Below are positions 1 through 10,725 of a stretch of 64,000 bases of DNA, piece after piece; position 1 is the first letter of the stretch; the number at the start of each line of letters is the position of its first letter. The DNA is taken from NCBI RefSeq assembly GCF_000421525.1, contig NZ_ATXE01000001.1:806001-870000 (forward strand). Direction: 5' to 3'. Under the pieces are notes generated by a model, which was not told the DNA's origin, made no database searches, and saw only the letters and a program-made list of their open reading frames with translations. The stretch is from Aestuariimicrobium kwangyangense DSM 21549. Lineage in GTDB: Bacteria; Actinomycetota; Actinomycetes; Propionibacteriales; Propionibacteriaceae. The translations under genes were made by a program, and so were the position numbers.

Positions 1-1382
1 CTCGCCCCCACGATGACGGTGAGTGCCCCCGCACCGGCTCCGGCCGAGACTCCCAACAGTCCGGGGTCGGCGAGTGGGTTGCGGGTGACGGCCTGCGTGA
101 GGGTGCCGGCCAGGGCGAGACCCATGCCCGCGAGCACGGCCGCGGCGACCCTGGGCCACCGGGTGTCGAGCATGAAGCTGATCCGCCCCGAGGCCTCCCC
201 CTGCAGCCAGTTCCAGACGTCGCCCATCAACAGCCCACCGTCCCCGAACAGCAGTGCCACCCCGCCGCCCACCACCACGAAGAGGAACGCAACCAGCACC
301 ACCATCGGTGCGAGCCGGCCGAGGGGCGGTCGCCCGTGGCCCACCATCGCGGTGGCATCGACCCGACCGGTCCGCATGCCCTGGCTCAGCACCACCAGGA
401 AGACGGCGCCGACCAGGGTGGTGATCACGCCGGTGGGAATCCTGGCGGCGTCGGCGGCTCCGATCACGGACCGCAGGGCGACGTCAGACCCGACCACGAG
501 CATCGCCCCGACCAGTGCGGCGCTCGGCACCAGCCAGCGGTGCCGGTGCAGACCGGGCAGCCAGCGGGTCGACAACCGGACGATCGCCGGCGCACACAGC
601 CCCACGAAACCCAGCGGCCCTGCCAGCGCGACCGCCGTCGCGGCCAGCAGCACCGCCAGCACCACGACCACCAGCCGGGTGCGCACCACATTGAGACCCA
701 GGGTGCGGGCCTGGTCATCGCCCAGGGTGAGCAGGTCGAGGCGGCCACCCATCGCGACCAGCGCCAGCAGGGCCAGACCGATGACGACGGTTGCCCGCAC
801 GGCTGCGCCGGGATCGGCTTGGCTGAGCGAGCCGGCTCCCCAGGCGAACAGGCCCTGGGTCTCCTGGCTGAAGATCAGCATCAGGGCCGAGGTCACGCTC
901 ATCAGTGCCATCGTCAGCACCGATCCGCCCAGCACCAGACGCACCGCGTCACCGGACGCCCCGGTCAGCAGGAAGGCGAGGCCGGCCGCCGCGAGCCCTC
1001 CGGCGAGAGCGACACCCGTTCCCCCCAGCAGTCCGAGGTGCAGGCCGAAGGCCGAGACCACGGCCAGCGTCAGGTAGGCGCCGGCGTTGATGGCCAGGGT
1101 GTCGGGTGATGCCAGTGGGTTGCGGGCCACCGATTGCAGGGCGGCGCCGGATCCACCGAGAGCCAACCCGACCAGCAGCCCGGCCGCCAGACGTGGCAGC
1201 CGCGATGCCAGCACCACGTCGGCCGTCTGCCCACCGGCTCGGCCGATGGCCCACTGCCAGACGTCAGCGGCGCCGACGCCAGCGGTGCCCTGGGTGAGGT
1301 GCAGCAGTGACAGGGCAGCGAGCGCCACCAGCCCCACGACCATCCAGCCGAAGAGGGGTCGGGTGGCGCGGGTGTGGCTCAT
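1..1382 (-). CDS. Iron-siderophore ABC transporter permease, fused double FecCD domain (3' end outside window)
   Basis: Integral membrane channel that moves ferric siderophore across the membrane. The visible 460 residues begin MSHTRATRPLF and contain one full FecCD/BtuC-type permease (about residues 1-330, with the family motif ending RNPLASP). A second copy of the same N-terminal motif follows (RNPLADP, near residue 445), so this is a FhuB-like tandem fusion rather than a single-domain permease. The C-terminal half lies beyond base 1. It follows the binding-protein gene by 21 bp on the same strand, so ATPase, lipoprotein and permease form one operon. One double permease would replace the usual pair of separate permeases. 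Start ATG at 1382; no strong ribosome binding site was seen. Confidence 0.9.
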   Translation of the reverse strand, partial: MSHTRATRPLFGWMVVGLVALAALSLLHLTQGTAGVGAADVWQWAIGRAGGQTADVVLASRLPRLAAGLLVGLALGGSGAALQSVARNPLASPDTLAINAGAYLTLAVVSAFGLHLGLLGGTGVALAGGLAAAGLAFLLTGASGDAVRLVLGGSVLTMALMSVTSALMLIFSQETQGLFAWGAGSLSQADPGAAVRATVVIGLALLALVAMGGRLDLLTLGDDQARTLGLNVVRTRLVVVVLAVLLAATAVALAGPLGFVGLCAPAIVRLSTRWLPGLHRHRWLVPSAALVGAMLVVGSDVALRSVIGAADAARIPTGVITTLVGAVFLVVLSQGMRTGRVDATAMVGHGRPPLGRLAPMVVLVAFLFVVVGGGVALLFGDGGLLMGDVWNWLQGEASGRISFMLDTRWPRVAAAVLAGMGLALAGTLTQAVTRNPLADPGLLGVSAGAGAGALTVIVGA

Positions 1383-1403
1383 GGGGGAACCCACGGTGGT
1401 GGG

Positions 1404-2423
1404 TCAGGCGGCCAGCAGGGTGACGAGTTCGTCCACCCACTGGGTCAGGGAGGCGGGACCCCCGTAGACCCAGATCCCGTTGGCGGCGGCCTTCACCCGG
1501 CCGTCCCTGACGAACGGCAGGCCCTTCCAGACCGCGTTGCCGGCCAGAGCCTTGGTCGGGTCGGTGGTGCCATTGGCCCAGTTGAGGAAGGTCAGGGAGG
1601 GGTCGAGCGTGGTCAGTCCCTCGAGGTCGAGCGATCCGATGCCCCAGGCCTCGTCCCCCGGTTCGGTGTACGCGTTGGTGAGACCCAACTTCTTGGCCAC
1701 GGCACCGGGCACCGAACGGTCGGAGTGCATGCGCACGTCAACGGACGACCCCTGCACGTTGACGTAGCTGAAGACATAGGGCGACGTCACCGAGGCGAGC
1801 TTCGCGGCCGAGTCGGCGAGATGGGTCTCGAACTCCGACCAGATCCTCTCAGCCTCGGCGCTCCTGCCGAGCAGCAGCGCGGTGTCGGTGAAGTTTCGGC
1901 GCACCTGCCCCAAGGGATCACTGGCCTTGGCCCCGGTGAGCAGCACGACGGGTGCGATCTTCTCGGCCTGCGCCAGCGCGGTGTCGGGAACCGATCCCTC
2001 GACCCCCAGGATGAGGTCGGGTTCGGCCCTGGCGATGGACTCCAGGCTGGGCTCGGAACGCATGCCGACGTCGATGGGAGCCGCTGAGAGCTTCTGACTC
2101 GACACCCAGGAGCCGAACCCCTTCACATCGGCCACTCCGACTGGCTGCACACCCAGGGTCAGCACGTCCTCGGTGGGCCCCCACTCCAACGTGACCACGC
2201 GGGTGGCCGGCTTCGCCAAGGTGATGGTCCTGCCGCGCGAGTCGATCACGGTGATGGCCCGGGCCGTCGCCGCCGAGGAAGAGCCCGAGGAGGCTGCGGA
2301 CGAGCCCCCCGAACTCGCGGACGTGCGCGGCTGTGCGGCCTCGGTGGTGCCGCAGGCAGCGAGCAGGGCGGTGGCGGAGAGGCCAGCGGACGCCCCGAAA
2401 AGGGCGCGACGGGTCAACGACAT
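1404..2423 (-). CDS. Siderophore-binding lipoprotein of the iron ABC transporter
   Basis: Extracytoplasmic receptor (periplasmic-binding-protein family, FepB/FhuD type), 339 residues. The N-terminus MSLTRRALFGASAGL carries a Tat-like twin-arginine followed by a lipobox (LLAACG), so it is probably exported and lipid-anchored. A Ser/Ala-rich linker follows, then the binding fold with the typical start region RVVTLEWGPTEDVLTLGVQP. The ATG at 2423 was chosen because AGGAAGAA lies just upstream and the signal sequence begins there; in-frame codons further upstream encode nothing plausible. It lies 55 bp after the ATPase gene and 21 bp before the permease gene, in one operon controlled from the iron box at 3380-3398. 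Confidence 0.92.
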   Translation of the reverse strand: MSLTRRALFGASAGLSATALLAACGTTEAAQPRTSASSGGSSAASSGSSSAATARAITVIDSRGRTITLAKPATRVVTLEWGPTEDVLTLGVQPVGVADVKGFGSWVSSQKLSAAPIDVGMRSEPSLESIARAEPDLILGVEGSVPDTALAQAEKIAPVVLLTGAKASDPLGQVRRNFTDTALLLGRSAEAERIWSEFETHLADSAAKLASVTSPYVFSYVNVQGSSVDVRMHSDRSVPGAVAKKLGLTNAYTEPGDEAWGIGSLDLEGLTTLDPSLTFLNWANGTTDPTKALAGNAVWKGLPFVRDGRVKAAANGIWVYGGPASLTQWVDELVTLLAA

Positions 2424-2478
2424 GGCGGGTTCTTCCTGTGGTGGGGGATGGAGCGGGTGAGAGTGGGCTGGTGAGGTG

Positions 2479-3375
2479 TCAGGCGATGAGCTCACCGAGG
2501 CGTTGTCGGGTGGCGCATCGCGGCAACGGACGAACCTGCAGCAGCCCGGCACTGTCGATCACCTCGATGGGCGTCTGGTAGGCCCGGGTGAGGGCTTGCT
2601 CGGTGAGCACGTCAGTCGGGGTTCCCTCCGCGACGATCGCCCCGTCGACGAGCAGGACGACCCGGTCGGCCACGGTGGCCGCCTGGTTCAGGTCGTGCAG
2701 CACGACCCCGATGGCGACGCCGTGGTCGTCGGCCAGGTCGCGGATCAGGTCGAGCAGTTCGGACTGGTAGCGCAGGTCGAGGTGATTGGTGGGCTCGTCG
2801 AGCAGCAGCACAGGAGTCTGCTGGGCGAGGCAGCTGGCGAGCCAGACCCGTTGCACCTGACCTCCGGAGAGTTCGTCGATGGATCGTTCGGCCAGCTCGT
2901 CGACCCCGGTGAGCGCCATCGCTCGCCGCACCGCCTCGAGTCCGGCGGGGTCGGCACCCGTCCAGCGCGACCGGTGGGGGTGCCGTCCGAGACCGACGAT
3001 CTCTCGCACGGACATGCCGGCAGGGGTCGGACGATGCTGGGTCAGCATGGCGAGTCGGGTCGCGAACCGACGGGGGCTCAGGGTCAGGCAGTCGACGGGG
3101 TCGCCGCAGTCGACGGAGTCGACGGGGCCGCCATCGTCCTGGGCCGCGTCGGAGCCGCCAGTGGCGAGATGGAGTGCACCCGAGGAGAGCCCGTGCAGCC
3201 GGGCCATCCCGCGCAGCAGGGTCGACTTGCCCGAGCCGTTCGGGCCCACCAGGGCGAGCACCTCACCGGCACGCACCTGAAGGCTTGCCTCGTGGACGAC
3301 AGTGTGGCTGCCATAGGCGAGTCGCAGCTTGCTGGCCGTCAGCGCGGGCGGGGGAGCCGCCTCAGTCCGGATCAT
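2479..3375 (-). CDS. Iron-siderophore ABC transporter ATP-binding protein (FecE/FhuC type)
   Basis: Cytoplasmic ATPase of the siderophore importer, 298 residues, first gene of the operon. Walker A GPNGSGKST, Q-loop LTQHRP, signature LSGGQVQR and Walker B LLLDEPTNHLD are all present. Between Walker A and the Q-loop there is an acidic insertion of about 25 residues with a short duplicated SVDCGDPVDC-like segment that is unusual for this family. Codons before the ATG at 3375 show no Shine-Dalgarno sequence, and the iron box ends only 4 bp upstream, so the mRNA may be leaderless. Iron-dependent repression by an IdeR/DtxR protein is inferred. Confidence 0.93.
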   Translation of the reverse strand: MIRTEAAPPPALTASKLRLAYGSHTVVHEASLQVRAGEVLALVGPNGSGKSTLLRGMARLHGLSSGALHLATGGSDAAQDDGGPVDSVDCGDPVDCLTLSPRRFATRLAMLTQHRPTPAGMSVREIVGLGRHPHRSRWTGADPAGLEAVRRAMALTGVDELAERSIDELSGGQVQRVWLASCLAQQTPVLLLDEPTNHLDLRYQSELLDLIRDLADDHGVAIGVVLHDLNQAATVADRVVLLVDGAIVAEGTPTDVLTEQALTRAYQTPIEVIDSAGLLQVRPLPRCATRQRLGELIA

Positions 3376-3379
3376 GAGG

Positions 3380-3398
3380 AAAGGTTAGGCTCACCTAA
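3380..3398. promoter_or_regulatory. IdeR/DtxR iron box of the siderophore operon
   Basis: The 19-bp site AAAGGTTAGGCTCACCTAA agrees with the actinobacterial IdeR/DtxR consensus TWAGGTTAGSCTAACCTWA at 17 of 19 positions. It lies 4 bp upstream of the ATPase start codon, so a bound repressor would cover the promoter or transcription start. Site recognition is direct from sequence; iron control is inferred from the family. Confidence 0.85.
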
Positions 3399-3456
3399 CT
3401 CAATATGGCAAATGTCCCGTGCGGTAAATCACGCCGCGCGGTGCCGTGGTCCAGGC

Positions 3457-3487
3457 CAGCCTGCCCCCGGCGGGCCGGGGCAGGCTG
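3457..3487 (-). terminator. GC-rich hairpin after the CoA-disulfide reductase gene
   Basis: Perfect 11-bp stem (CAGCCTGCCCC / GGGGCAGGCTG) with a short loop, 44 bp past the stop codon of the reductase gene at 3531 and upstream of the iron operon. No T-tract follows on the minus strand, so it is a probable but atypical terminator. Confidence 0.5.
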
Positions 3488-3530
3488 TTGTTGGCGGAGT
3501 GCCTCCAGGCGTGCTCCCGGACCTCGCGAG

Positions 3531-5216
3531 TCAGCTGGCGAGGGCGATGGAGGTGGCTGCGGGGGACACGACCCACGTCTTGTAGCCACCATCGAGGTTG
3601 CGCGACTCGCGGCCGTGCTCGGCCAACAGACGTGCGCCCGCGTGCCCGCGCACCCCGACTGCGCAGTGCACCACCAGAGGGCCCTCGGGAAGTTCGGTCA
3701 GGCGCTCGCGCAGTTCATCGAGGGGCAGGTTGATCGCCCCCGGAATGGCGCCGGCGGCGAATTCGCCCTCGGTGCGCACGTCGATGACCGCCTCCCCGGC
3801 AGCCATGGCATCGGCGAGTTCGTGCCACTGGATGGAGCGGGTGAGCCCCGTGGCGAGGTTCTGGTCGACGTAGCCGAGCATGTTGACCGGGTCCTTGGCC
3901 GAGCCGTAGGGCGGTGCATAGGCCAGTTCGAGATCGGCCAGGTCAGAGGCGGTGAGTCCACCTGCGATCGCCGTGGCGATCACGTCGATCCGCTTGTCGA
4001 CCCCGTCCCCTCCGACCGCCTGGGCGCCCAGGATCGCATCGGTGTCGGGGTCGACCAGCAGCTTGATCGACATCGTCTCCGCGCCGGGGTAGTAGGAGGC
4101 GTGCGAGGCGGGGTGGGTGTGGATCACGCGCACCGGACGGCCCGCCGCCCGCAGGCGCTTCTCGTTGAGGCCGGTCACCGCGACGGTCAGCCCGAACACC
4201 GAGACGATCGCAGTGCCCAAGGTCGGACGATCCTTGCCGGATCGCCCGCAGAGCACGTCCGCAAGCACCCGCCCCTGCCGGTTCGCGGTGTTGGCGAGCG
4301 GCACCAAGGTGTGCTCGGCGGTCAGCCCGTCGATCTTCTCGACGGCGTCGCCGATGGCCCAGACGTGCTCGACATTGGTGGCGAAGTGCTCGTCGACGGC
4401 GATGCCGCCCCGGGGGCCGAGTGCGACCCCGGCCGCGGTCGCCAAGGCCGTCTCGGGTCGGACCCCGATCGCTGCCACCACGAGGTCGGCAGGCAGGCTG
4501 GCGCCGGAGGCAAGTTCGACCCGGTGCTCGCTGATGGAGGTGACGGCGTCCGACAGGTGCAGGTCGACGCCCTGGTCGCGCAGGCGGGCGTGCACGATGG
4601 CCGCCATTTCGGGGTCGAGGGGGGCCATCACCTGGTCGGTCGCCTCGACGAGGCTGACCCGCATACCGCGATGGGCCAGGTTCTCGGCCACCTCGAGTCC
4701 GATGAAGCCGCCTCCGATGACGACCGCCGTGGCCGGACCCGCCGTCGCGCCCGTGGCCAGTGCGACCGCGGACGAGAGGCGGTCGGTGTCCTCGACCGAG
4801 CGCAGCGCCAAGGCGCGCTCGATGCCCGGGATGGGGGGTACCACCGGACGCGCGCCGGGGGAGAGCACCAGCTCGTCGTATCCGAGGGTTGACTCGACCC
4901 CATCGGTGATCGCGCGGAGGGTGACGACTCGCTGGTCGGGGTCGATGGCGGTCACCTCCGTGGCGACGCGCACGTCGAGGCGAAAGCGTGCCCCCAGCGA
5001 TGCGGGGGTCTGCAGCAGCAGGGACTGGCGCTCGGTGATGACACCGCCCACGTAGTAGGGCAGCCCACAGTTGGCGTACGAGACGTGGTTGGTGCGTTCG
5101 ACCACCACGATGTCGAGGGACTCGTCCAAGCGGCGCAGGCGGGTGGCCGCGGACATCCCGCCGGCCACTCCGCCGATGATCACGATGCGACGGGGGGGAG
5201 TGGAAGGTAAGGTCAT
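3531..5216 (-). CDS. FAD/NAD(P) CoA-disulfide (persulfide) reductase with C-terminal rhodanese domain
   Basis: Cytoplasmic pyridine-nucleotide disulfide oxidoreductase, 561 residues. The FAD-binding motif IVIIGGVAGG (about 11-20) is followed by the CoA-disulfide-reductase active-site segment SYANCGLPYY with redox Cys50. The oxidoreductase domain occupies about 10-450. A rhodanese domain (about 470-545) has an intact active-site loop HCAVGVRG with Cys518. This CoADR-Rhd architecture reduces CoA-disulfides, CoA-persulfides or polysulfide. It diverges from a small Cys-rich protein and a CsoR/CstR-family repressor, which fits a reactive-sulfur response. The ATG at 5216 has no ribosome binding site, and the predicted -10 is about 9 bp away, so it may be leaderless. 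Confidence 0.9.
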   Translation of the reverse strand: MTLPSTPPRRIVIIGGVAGGMSAATRLRRLDESLDIVVVERTNHVSYANCGLPYYVGGVITERQSLLLQTPASLGARFRLDVRVATEVTAIDPDQRVVTLRAITDGVESTLGYDELVLSPGARPVVPPIPGIERALALRSVEDTDRLSSAVALATGATAGPATAVVIGGGFIGLEVAENLAHRGMRVSLVEATDQVMAPLDPEMAAIVHARLRDQGVDLHLSDAVTSISEHRVELASGASLPADLVVAAIGVRPETALATAAGVALGPRGGIAVDEHFATNVEHVWAIGDAVEKIDGLTAEHTLVPLANTANRQGRVLADVLCGRSGKDRPTLGTAIVSVFGLTVAVTGLNEKRLRAAGRPVRVIHTHPASHASYYPGAETMSIKLLVDPDTDAILGAQAVGGDGVDKRIDVIATAIAGGLTASDLADLELAYAPPYGSAKDPVNMLGYVDQNLATGLTRSIQWHELADAMAAGEAVIDVRTEGEFAAGAIPGAINLPLDELRERLTELPEGPLVVHCAVGVRGHAGARLLAEHGRESRNLDGGYKTWVVSPAATSIALAS

Positions 5217-5224
5217 GTCAGGAA

Positions 5225-5276
5225 TGGTAGATACCCCCCAGGGTGTTTGACAAATACCCCCCGGGGTATCTAGTTT
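5225..5276. promoter_or_regulatory. Divergent promoter pair with two CsoR/CstR-type operators
   Basis: The centre holds TTTGACAAA. On the plus strand TTGACA (5247-5252) is spaced 18 bp from TAGTTT (5271-5276). On the minus strand TTGTCA (5253-5248) is spaced 17 bp from CTACCA (5230-5225). Each spacer is filled by a GC-tract palindrome: ATACCCCCCGGGGTAT at 5254-5269 (perfect 7-2-7) and ATACCCCCCAGGGTGT at 5231-5246 (one mismatch). Their centres are 23 bp apart. The TAC/GTA-flanked G-C tract is the style of CsoR/CstR operators, and such a repressor is encoded 250 bp away. Confidence 0.75.
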
Positions 5277-5340
5277 TGGAGTGTCGCCCTCGCAAGGGGG
5301 CTTCATGACCATCACGATTGACGATCAACAAGGAGACGAC

Positions 5341-5783
<443 letters not shown>

Positions 5784-5817
5784 GCAGCACCCACCGCGGG
5801 TGGGGTGGAATGGGGGC

Positions 5818-6690
5818 ATGACCGATCCGGTTCCTGCCCCCTTTCCATCCCCCACGGTGCGCCTGTCATCGGGCGGGGCCCTCCCGCAGTTCGGCTTCGG
5901 TACCTACAAGGTGCCGGCGGACGAGACCGAGGCCCTCGTCCGCACTGCCCTCGAGGTCGGTCACCGCCATCTCGACACCGCCACCATGTACGGCAACGAA
6001 CGGGGTGTGGGTCGAGCTCTCGCGGCCAGCGGCCTGCCTCGTGACGACGTCTTCGTCACCACCAAGCTCGACAACCCCGACCACGAGCCGGCGGCGGCCC
6101 GGGCCGCCTTCGCCCGTTCGCTCGACCTGCTCGGTCTCGAGTGGGTCGACCTCTATCTGATCCACTGGCCGATGCCACGCACCACGGACTTCGTCGCGAC
6201 CTGGCGCACGCTCACCGAGTTCGTCCAGGACGGACGAGCCCGCGCCATCGGGGTCTCGAACTTCCAGCCCGATCAGCTCCGGGCGATCATCGACGCGACC
6301 GGGGTCGTGCCCGCGGTCAACCAGATCGAGGTCACCCCGTACCTGACCCAGGAACCGCTGCGAGCCCTGCACGCGGAACTCGGCATCGTGACCGAGGCGT
6401 GGTCGCCACTCGCGCGCGGCCGGGTGCTCACCGAGCCGGTCGTCGTCGACGCGGCTCGCCGGTTGGGCTGCACCCCCGCCCAGCTGGTGCTCGCCTGGCA
6501 CCTGCAGCGCGGTGACGTGGTCTTCCCCAAGAGTTCGACCCGTGAACGCATGCGCGAGAACGCCGGGGCCCTCGACCTCGTCCGGTCGGGGCAGGTGGAC
6601 GAGGCCACCATGGCCGCGATCAGCGGCCTCAACCGTGATCGGCGGGTGGGCTCCAGCCCCGATGCGGTCGAGCTGGACGTGCAGCGCTGA
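5818..6690 (+). CDS. Aldo/keto reductase (2,5-diketo-D-gluconate reductase type)
   Basis: NADPH-dependent carbonyl reductase, 290 residues, TIM barrel. The catalytic tetrad is visible: Asp53 and Tyr58 (HLDTATMYGNE), Lys83 (TTKLDN) and His116 (LIHWPMP). The cofactor-binding segment near the C-terminus (FPKSSTRERMREN) is conserved. The ATG at 5818 follows a G-rich stretch; longer in-frame readings overlap the repressor gene and are less likely. The physiological substrate cannot be told from sequence. It lies between the sulfur-response genes and the dnaK promoter and appears to be a single gene. Confidence 0.9.
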   Translation: MTDPVPAPFPSPTVRLSSGGALPQFGFGTYKVPADETEALVRTALEVGHRHLDTATMYGNERGVGRALAASGLPRDDVFVTTKLDNPDHEPAAARAAFARSLDLLGLEWVDLYLIHWPMPRTTDFVATWRTLTEFVQDGRARAIGVSNFQPDQLRAIIDATGVVPAVNQIEVTPYLTQEPLRALHAELGIVTEAWSPLARGRVLTEPVVVDAARRLGCTPAQLVLAWHLQRGDVVFPKSSTRERMRENAGALDLVRSGQVDEATMAAISGLNRDRRVGSSPDAVELDVQR

Positions 6691-6782
6691 CCCAGTCCTC
6701 GATCTGCAGCGCCGGCTCCGCACGGGTGGGCCCACCAGTGATCCCGCCGCCCCGGTCGGTAACAACCCTGAGGCGACCATGA

Positions 6783-6856
6783 TTGAGTCAGGTGCACTCA
6801 ACTCTGACTTGATCCGGATCAACGGTCGTCCTAAGGTTGAGCCAGCAAGACTCAAG
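6783..6856 (+). promoter_or_regulatory. dnaK promoter with two HAIR (HspR) operators
   Basis: Two HspR-associated inverted repeats of the form TTGAGT-N7-ACTCAA occur: a perfect one at 6783-6801 and a second, TTGAGC-N7-ACTCAAG, at 6837-6856. A promoter-like TTGATC (6809-6814) with 17-bp spacing to TAAGGT (6832-6837) lies between them, so the second site overlaps the -10 region. The matching repressor gene hspR is the last gene of this operon, implying autoregulated heat-shock control. Confidence 0.88.
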
Positions 6857-6891
6857 TACGTCTTCATTTCCAATCACCTGGAGGAATCCCC

Positions 6892-8754
<1,863 letters not shown>

Positions 8755-8770
8755 GTCAGACCGACTCGAG

Positions 8771-8810
8771 CGCGACCGGGGGTGGGGGTTCGCCCTCACC
8801 CCCGGTCGCG
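8771..8810 (+). terminator. Stable hairpin with TTCG loop between dnaK and grpE
   Basis: Two 18-nt arms (8771-8788 and 8793-8810) pair at 17 of 18 positions around a TTCG tetraloop, one of the most stable RNA loops. There is no T-tract. It lies 17 bp after the dnaK stop and about 105 bp before grpE. It may act as a partial terminator or 3'-end stabiliser that gives more DnaK than GrpE and DnaJ. Confidence 0.6.
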
Positions 8811-8914
8811 TGCCACTACCGCCCCGGCTCCGGGACCAAGGAGCGTCAGTGGCGGTATGGGGCACACTCGAGGTGGGTGCCACAGGTGAGTCCAGAGGCT
8901 GTGAGGAGAACGAA

Positions 8915-9535
8915 GTGAGTGACGAGAACGTGCGCGAGGAGCAGGTCGACCCGGCCGCCTCCCAGCAGAACCAGAACGACCAGAACCAGAACGACCAGGA
9001 CCAGAACGACGTCGAGAATCGAGCGGCGTCCGACCCGGGCGTGCAGACCCCCGACGAGAGGGAGTTCGAGCAGATGCTCGTGGAGGAGAAGGACCAGACG
9101 GATCGACGGGAGCAGGAACTGCAGGCTCTCGTCAGTGAGCGCACGGCCGACCTGCAGCGTCTGCAGGCCGAGTACGTGAACTACAAGAAGCGGGTCGACC
9201 GCGACCGTGCGCATGCCCGCCAGGCCGGTGTCGAGAGTGTGGTCACCGAACTTCTCCCCGTGCTCGACTCGATCGACATGGCCCGCCAGCACGACGACCT
9301 GGGTGATGGCTTCAAGTTGGTGGCCGAGGCGCTCGAGAAGCTGGCCGGCAAGCACGGACTCCACGGCTTCGGTGAGGTCGGCGACCCGTTCGACCCGAAG
9401 CGCCACGACGCCCTCATGCAGGTTCCGATGGACGGGGTCGAGGTGACGACCTGCTCCCAGGTCATGCAGCGCGGCTACGAGTTGCACGGACGGGTCATTC
9501 GTCCGGCCCGGGTGGCCGTCGCGGAACCGAACTGA
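8915..9535 (+). CDS. grpE: Nucleotide-exchange factor GrpE
   Basis: Dimeric cochaperone that releases ADP from DnaK, 206 residues. An acidic and Gln/Asn-rich N-terminal tail ([15 protein letters not shown]) precedes the long coiled coil (about 45-110, with [13 protein letters not shown]) and the C-terminal beta-wing containing the family motif ending [19 protein letters not shown]. The GTG at 8915 is chosen because GAGGAG lies 6 bp upstream; longer readings overlap dnaK out of frame. Second gene of the heat-shock operon. Confidence 0.97.
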   Translation: MSDENVREEQVDPAASQQNQNDQNQNDQDQNDVENRAASDPGVQTPDEREFEQMLVEEKDQTDRREQELQALVSERTADLQRLQAEYVNYKKRVDRDRAHARQAGVESVVTELLPVLDSIDMARQHDDLGDGFKLVAEALEKLAGKHGLHGFGEVGDPFDPKRHDALMQVPMDGVEVTTCSQVMQRGYELHGRVIRPARVAVAEPN

Positions 9536-9566
9536 ACCAGACGAGTGAGGCCGGAAGGAGGCACGA

Positions 9567-10724
9567 ATGAGTACCAAGGATTGGATCGAGAAGGACTACT
9601 ACAAGGTGCTGGGTGTCTCCAAGGACGCCAAGCCCGACGAGATCAAGAAGGCGTTCCGCAAGATCGCCCGTGAGAACCACCCTGACCAGAACCCGGACGA
9701 CAAGGACCGCGAGAAGCGGTTCAAGGAGGCCTCGGAGGCCAACGCCGTGCTCTCGGACGCCAAGAAGCGTAAGGAGTACGACGAGGCTCGTTCGCTGTTC
9801 GGCGGTGGGGGCTTCCGTTTCCCCCGGGGCGGTGCGTCCGGTCCGGGCACGGGCGGGGTCGACGACCTGTTCCGCCATGCCACCGGCCAGGGCGAGAGCT
9901 TCAGCGACCTGTTCGGTGGGCTGTTCGGCCAGTCAGGCTCGGCCGGGCGTCGTCCCAGTGGCCGGGGTCCGCGCCGAGGAGCCGACGTCGAGGGCGAGGT
10001 GACGATCAGCTTCGACGAGGCGATCGACGGCACCACCGTCGGCGTCCAGATGGTCTCCGAGCAGGCCTGCGAGGCCTGTCGTGGCACCGGCGCGAAGGCC
10101 GGGACGGTGCCGCGGGTCTGCCCCACCTGCCACGGTTCGGGCATGACCGCCACACAGTCCGGTGGTGTCTTCTCGGTCTCGGAACCCTGCCGCGACTGCA
10201 AGGGTCGAGGACTCGTGGTCGATGACCCCTGCGAGGTATGCCACGGCTCCGGTCGTGGCCGTTCCACCCGCACCATGCAGGTACGCATCCCCGCCGGTGT
10301 CTCCGACGGGCAGCGGATCCGGATCAAGGGCAAGGGCTCTCCCGGCGAGAACGGTGGGGCCGCGGGTGATCTGTACGTGCTGGTGCACGTGCGCGCCCAC
10401 AAGTTGTTCGGACGAAGCGGTGACAACCTCACCATCGACGTGCCCGTGACCTTCTCCGAGGCATCGCTGGGCGCGACCATCGAGGTACCCACCCTCGGAG
10501 GCCCCGCCGTCAAGCTGAAGGTGCCCGAGGGAACCCCCAACCGCCGCACCTTCCGCGTGCGCGGCAAGGGCGTGGGCAGGGCCGACGGCACCAAGGGTGA
10601 CCTGCTGGTGACCGTCGACGTGCAGGTTCCCACCGAACTGTCGGACGAGGCCAAGCAGGCCCTGGCCGACTACCAGAAGGTGGCCGGGGGCTCGAACCCC
10701 CGCGGCAGCCTGTTCGGGGTCTGA
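9567..10724 (+). CDS. dnaJ: Chaperone DnaJ (Hsp40)
   Basis: Type I J-protein, 385 residues. The J-domain (1-75) has the HPD tripeptide within RENHPDQN. A Gly/Phe-rich region follows, then four zinc-binding repeats (CEACRGTG, CPTCHGSG, CRDCKGRG, CEVCHGSG), then the C-terminal substrate-binding beta domains. It stimulates DnaK ATP hydrolysis. A ribosome site (GGAAGGAGG) precedes the ATG. hspR starts one base after its stop, so the two are probably translationally coupled. Confidence 0.98.
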   Translation: MSTKDWIEKDYYKVLGVSKDAKPDEIKKAFRKIARENHPDQNPDDKDREKRFKEASEANAVLSDAKKRKEYDEARSLFGGGGFRFPRGGASGPGTGGVDDLFRHATGQGESFSDLFGGLFGQSGSAGRRPSGRGPRRGADVEGEVTISFDEAIDGTTVGVQMVSEQACEACRGTGAKAGTVPRVCPTCHGSGMTATQSGGVFSVSEPCRDCKGRGLVVDDPCEVCHGSGRGRSTRTMQVRIPAGVSDGQRIRIKGKGSPGENGGAAGDLYVLVHVRAHKLFGRSGDNLTIDVPVTFSEASLGATIEVPTLGGPAVKLKVPEGTPNRRTFRVRGKGVGRADGTKGDLLVTVDVQVPTELSDEAKQALADYQKVAGGSNPRGSLFGV

Positions 10725-10725
10725 C

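Noticed and set aside
13-1109. Long plus-strand open frames at the left edge
   Set aside because: They are antisense to the FecCD permease, which has clear family motifs on the minus strand; their composition is typical of GC-rich shadow frames.
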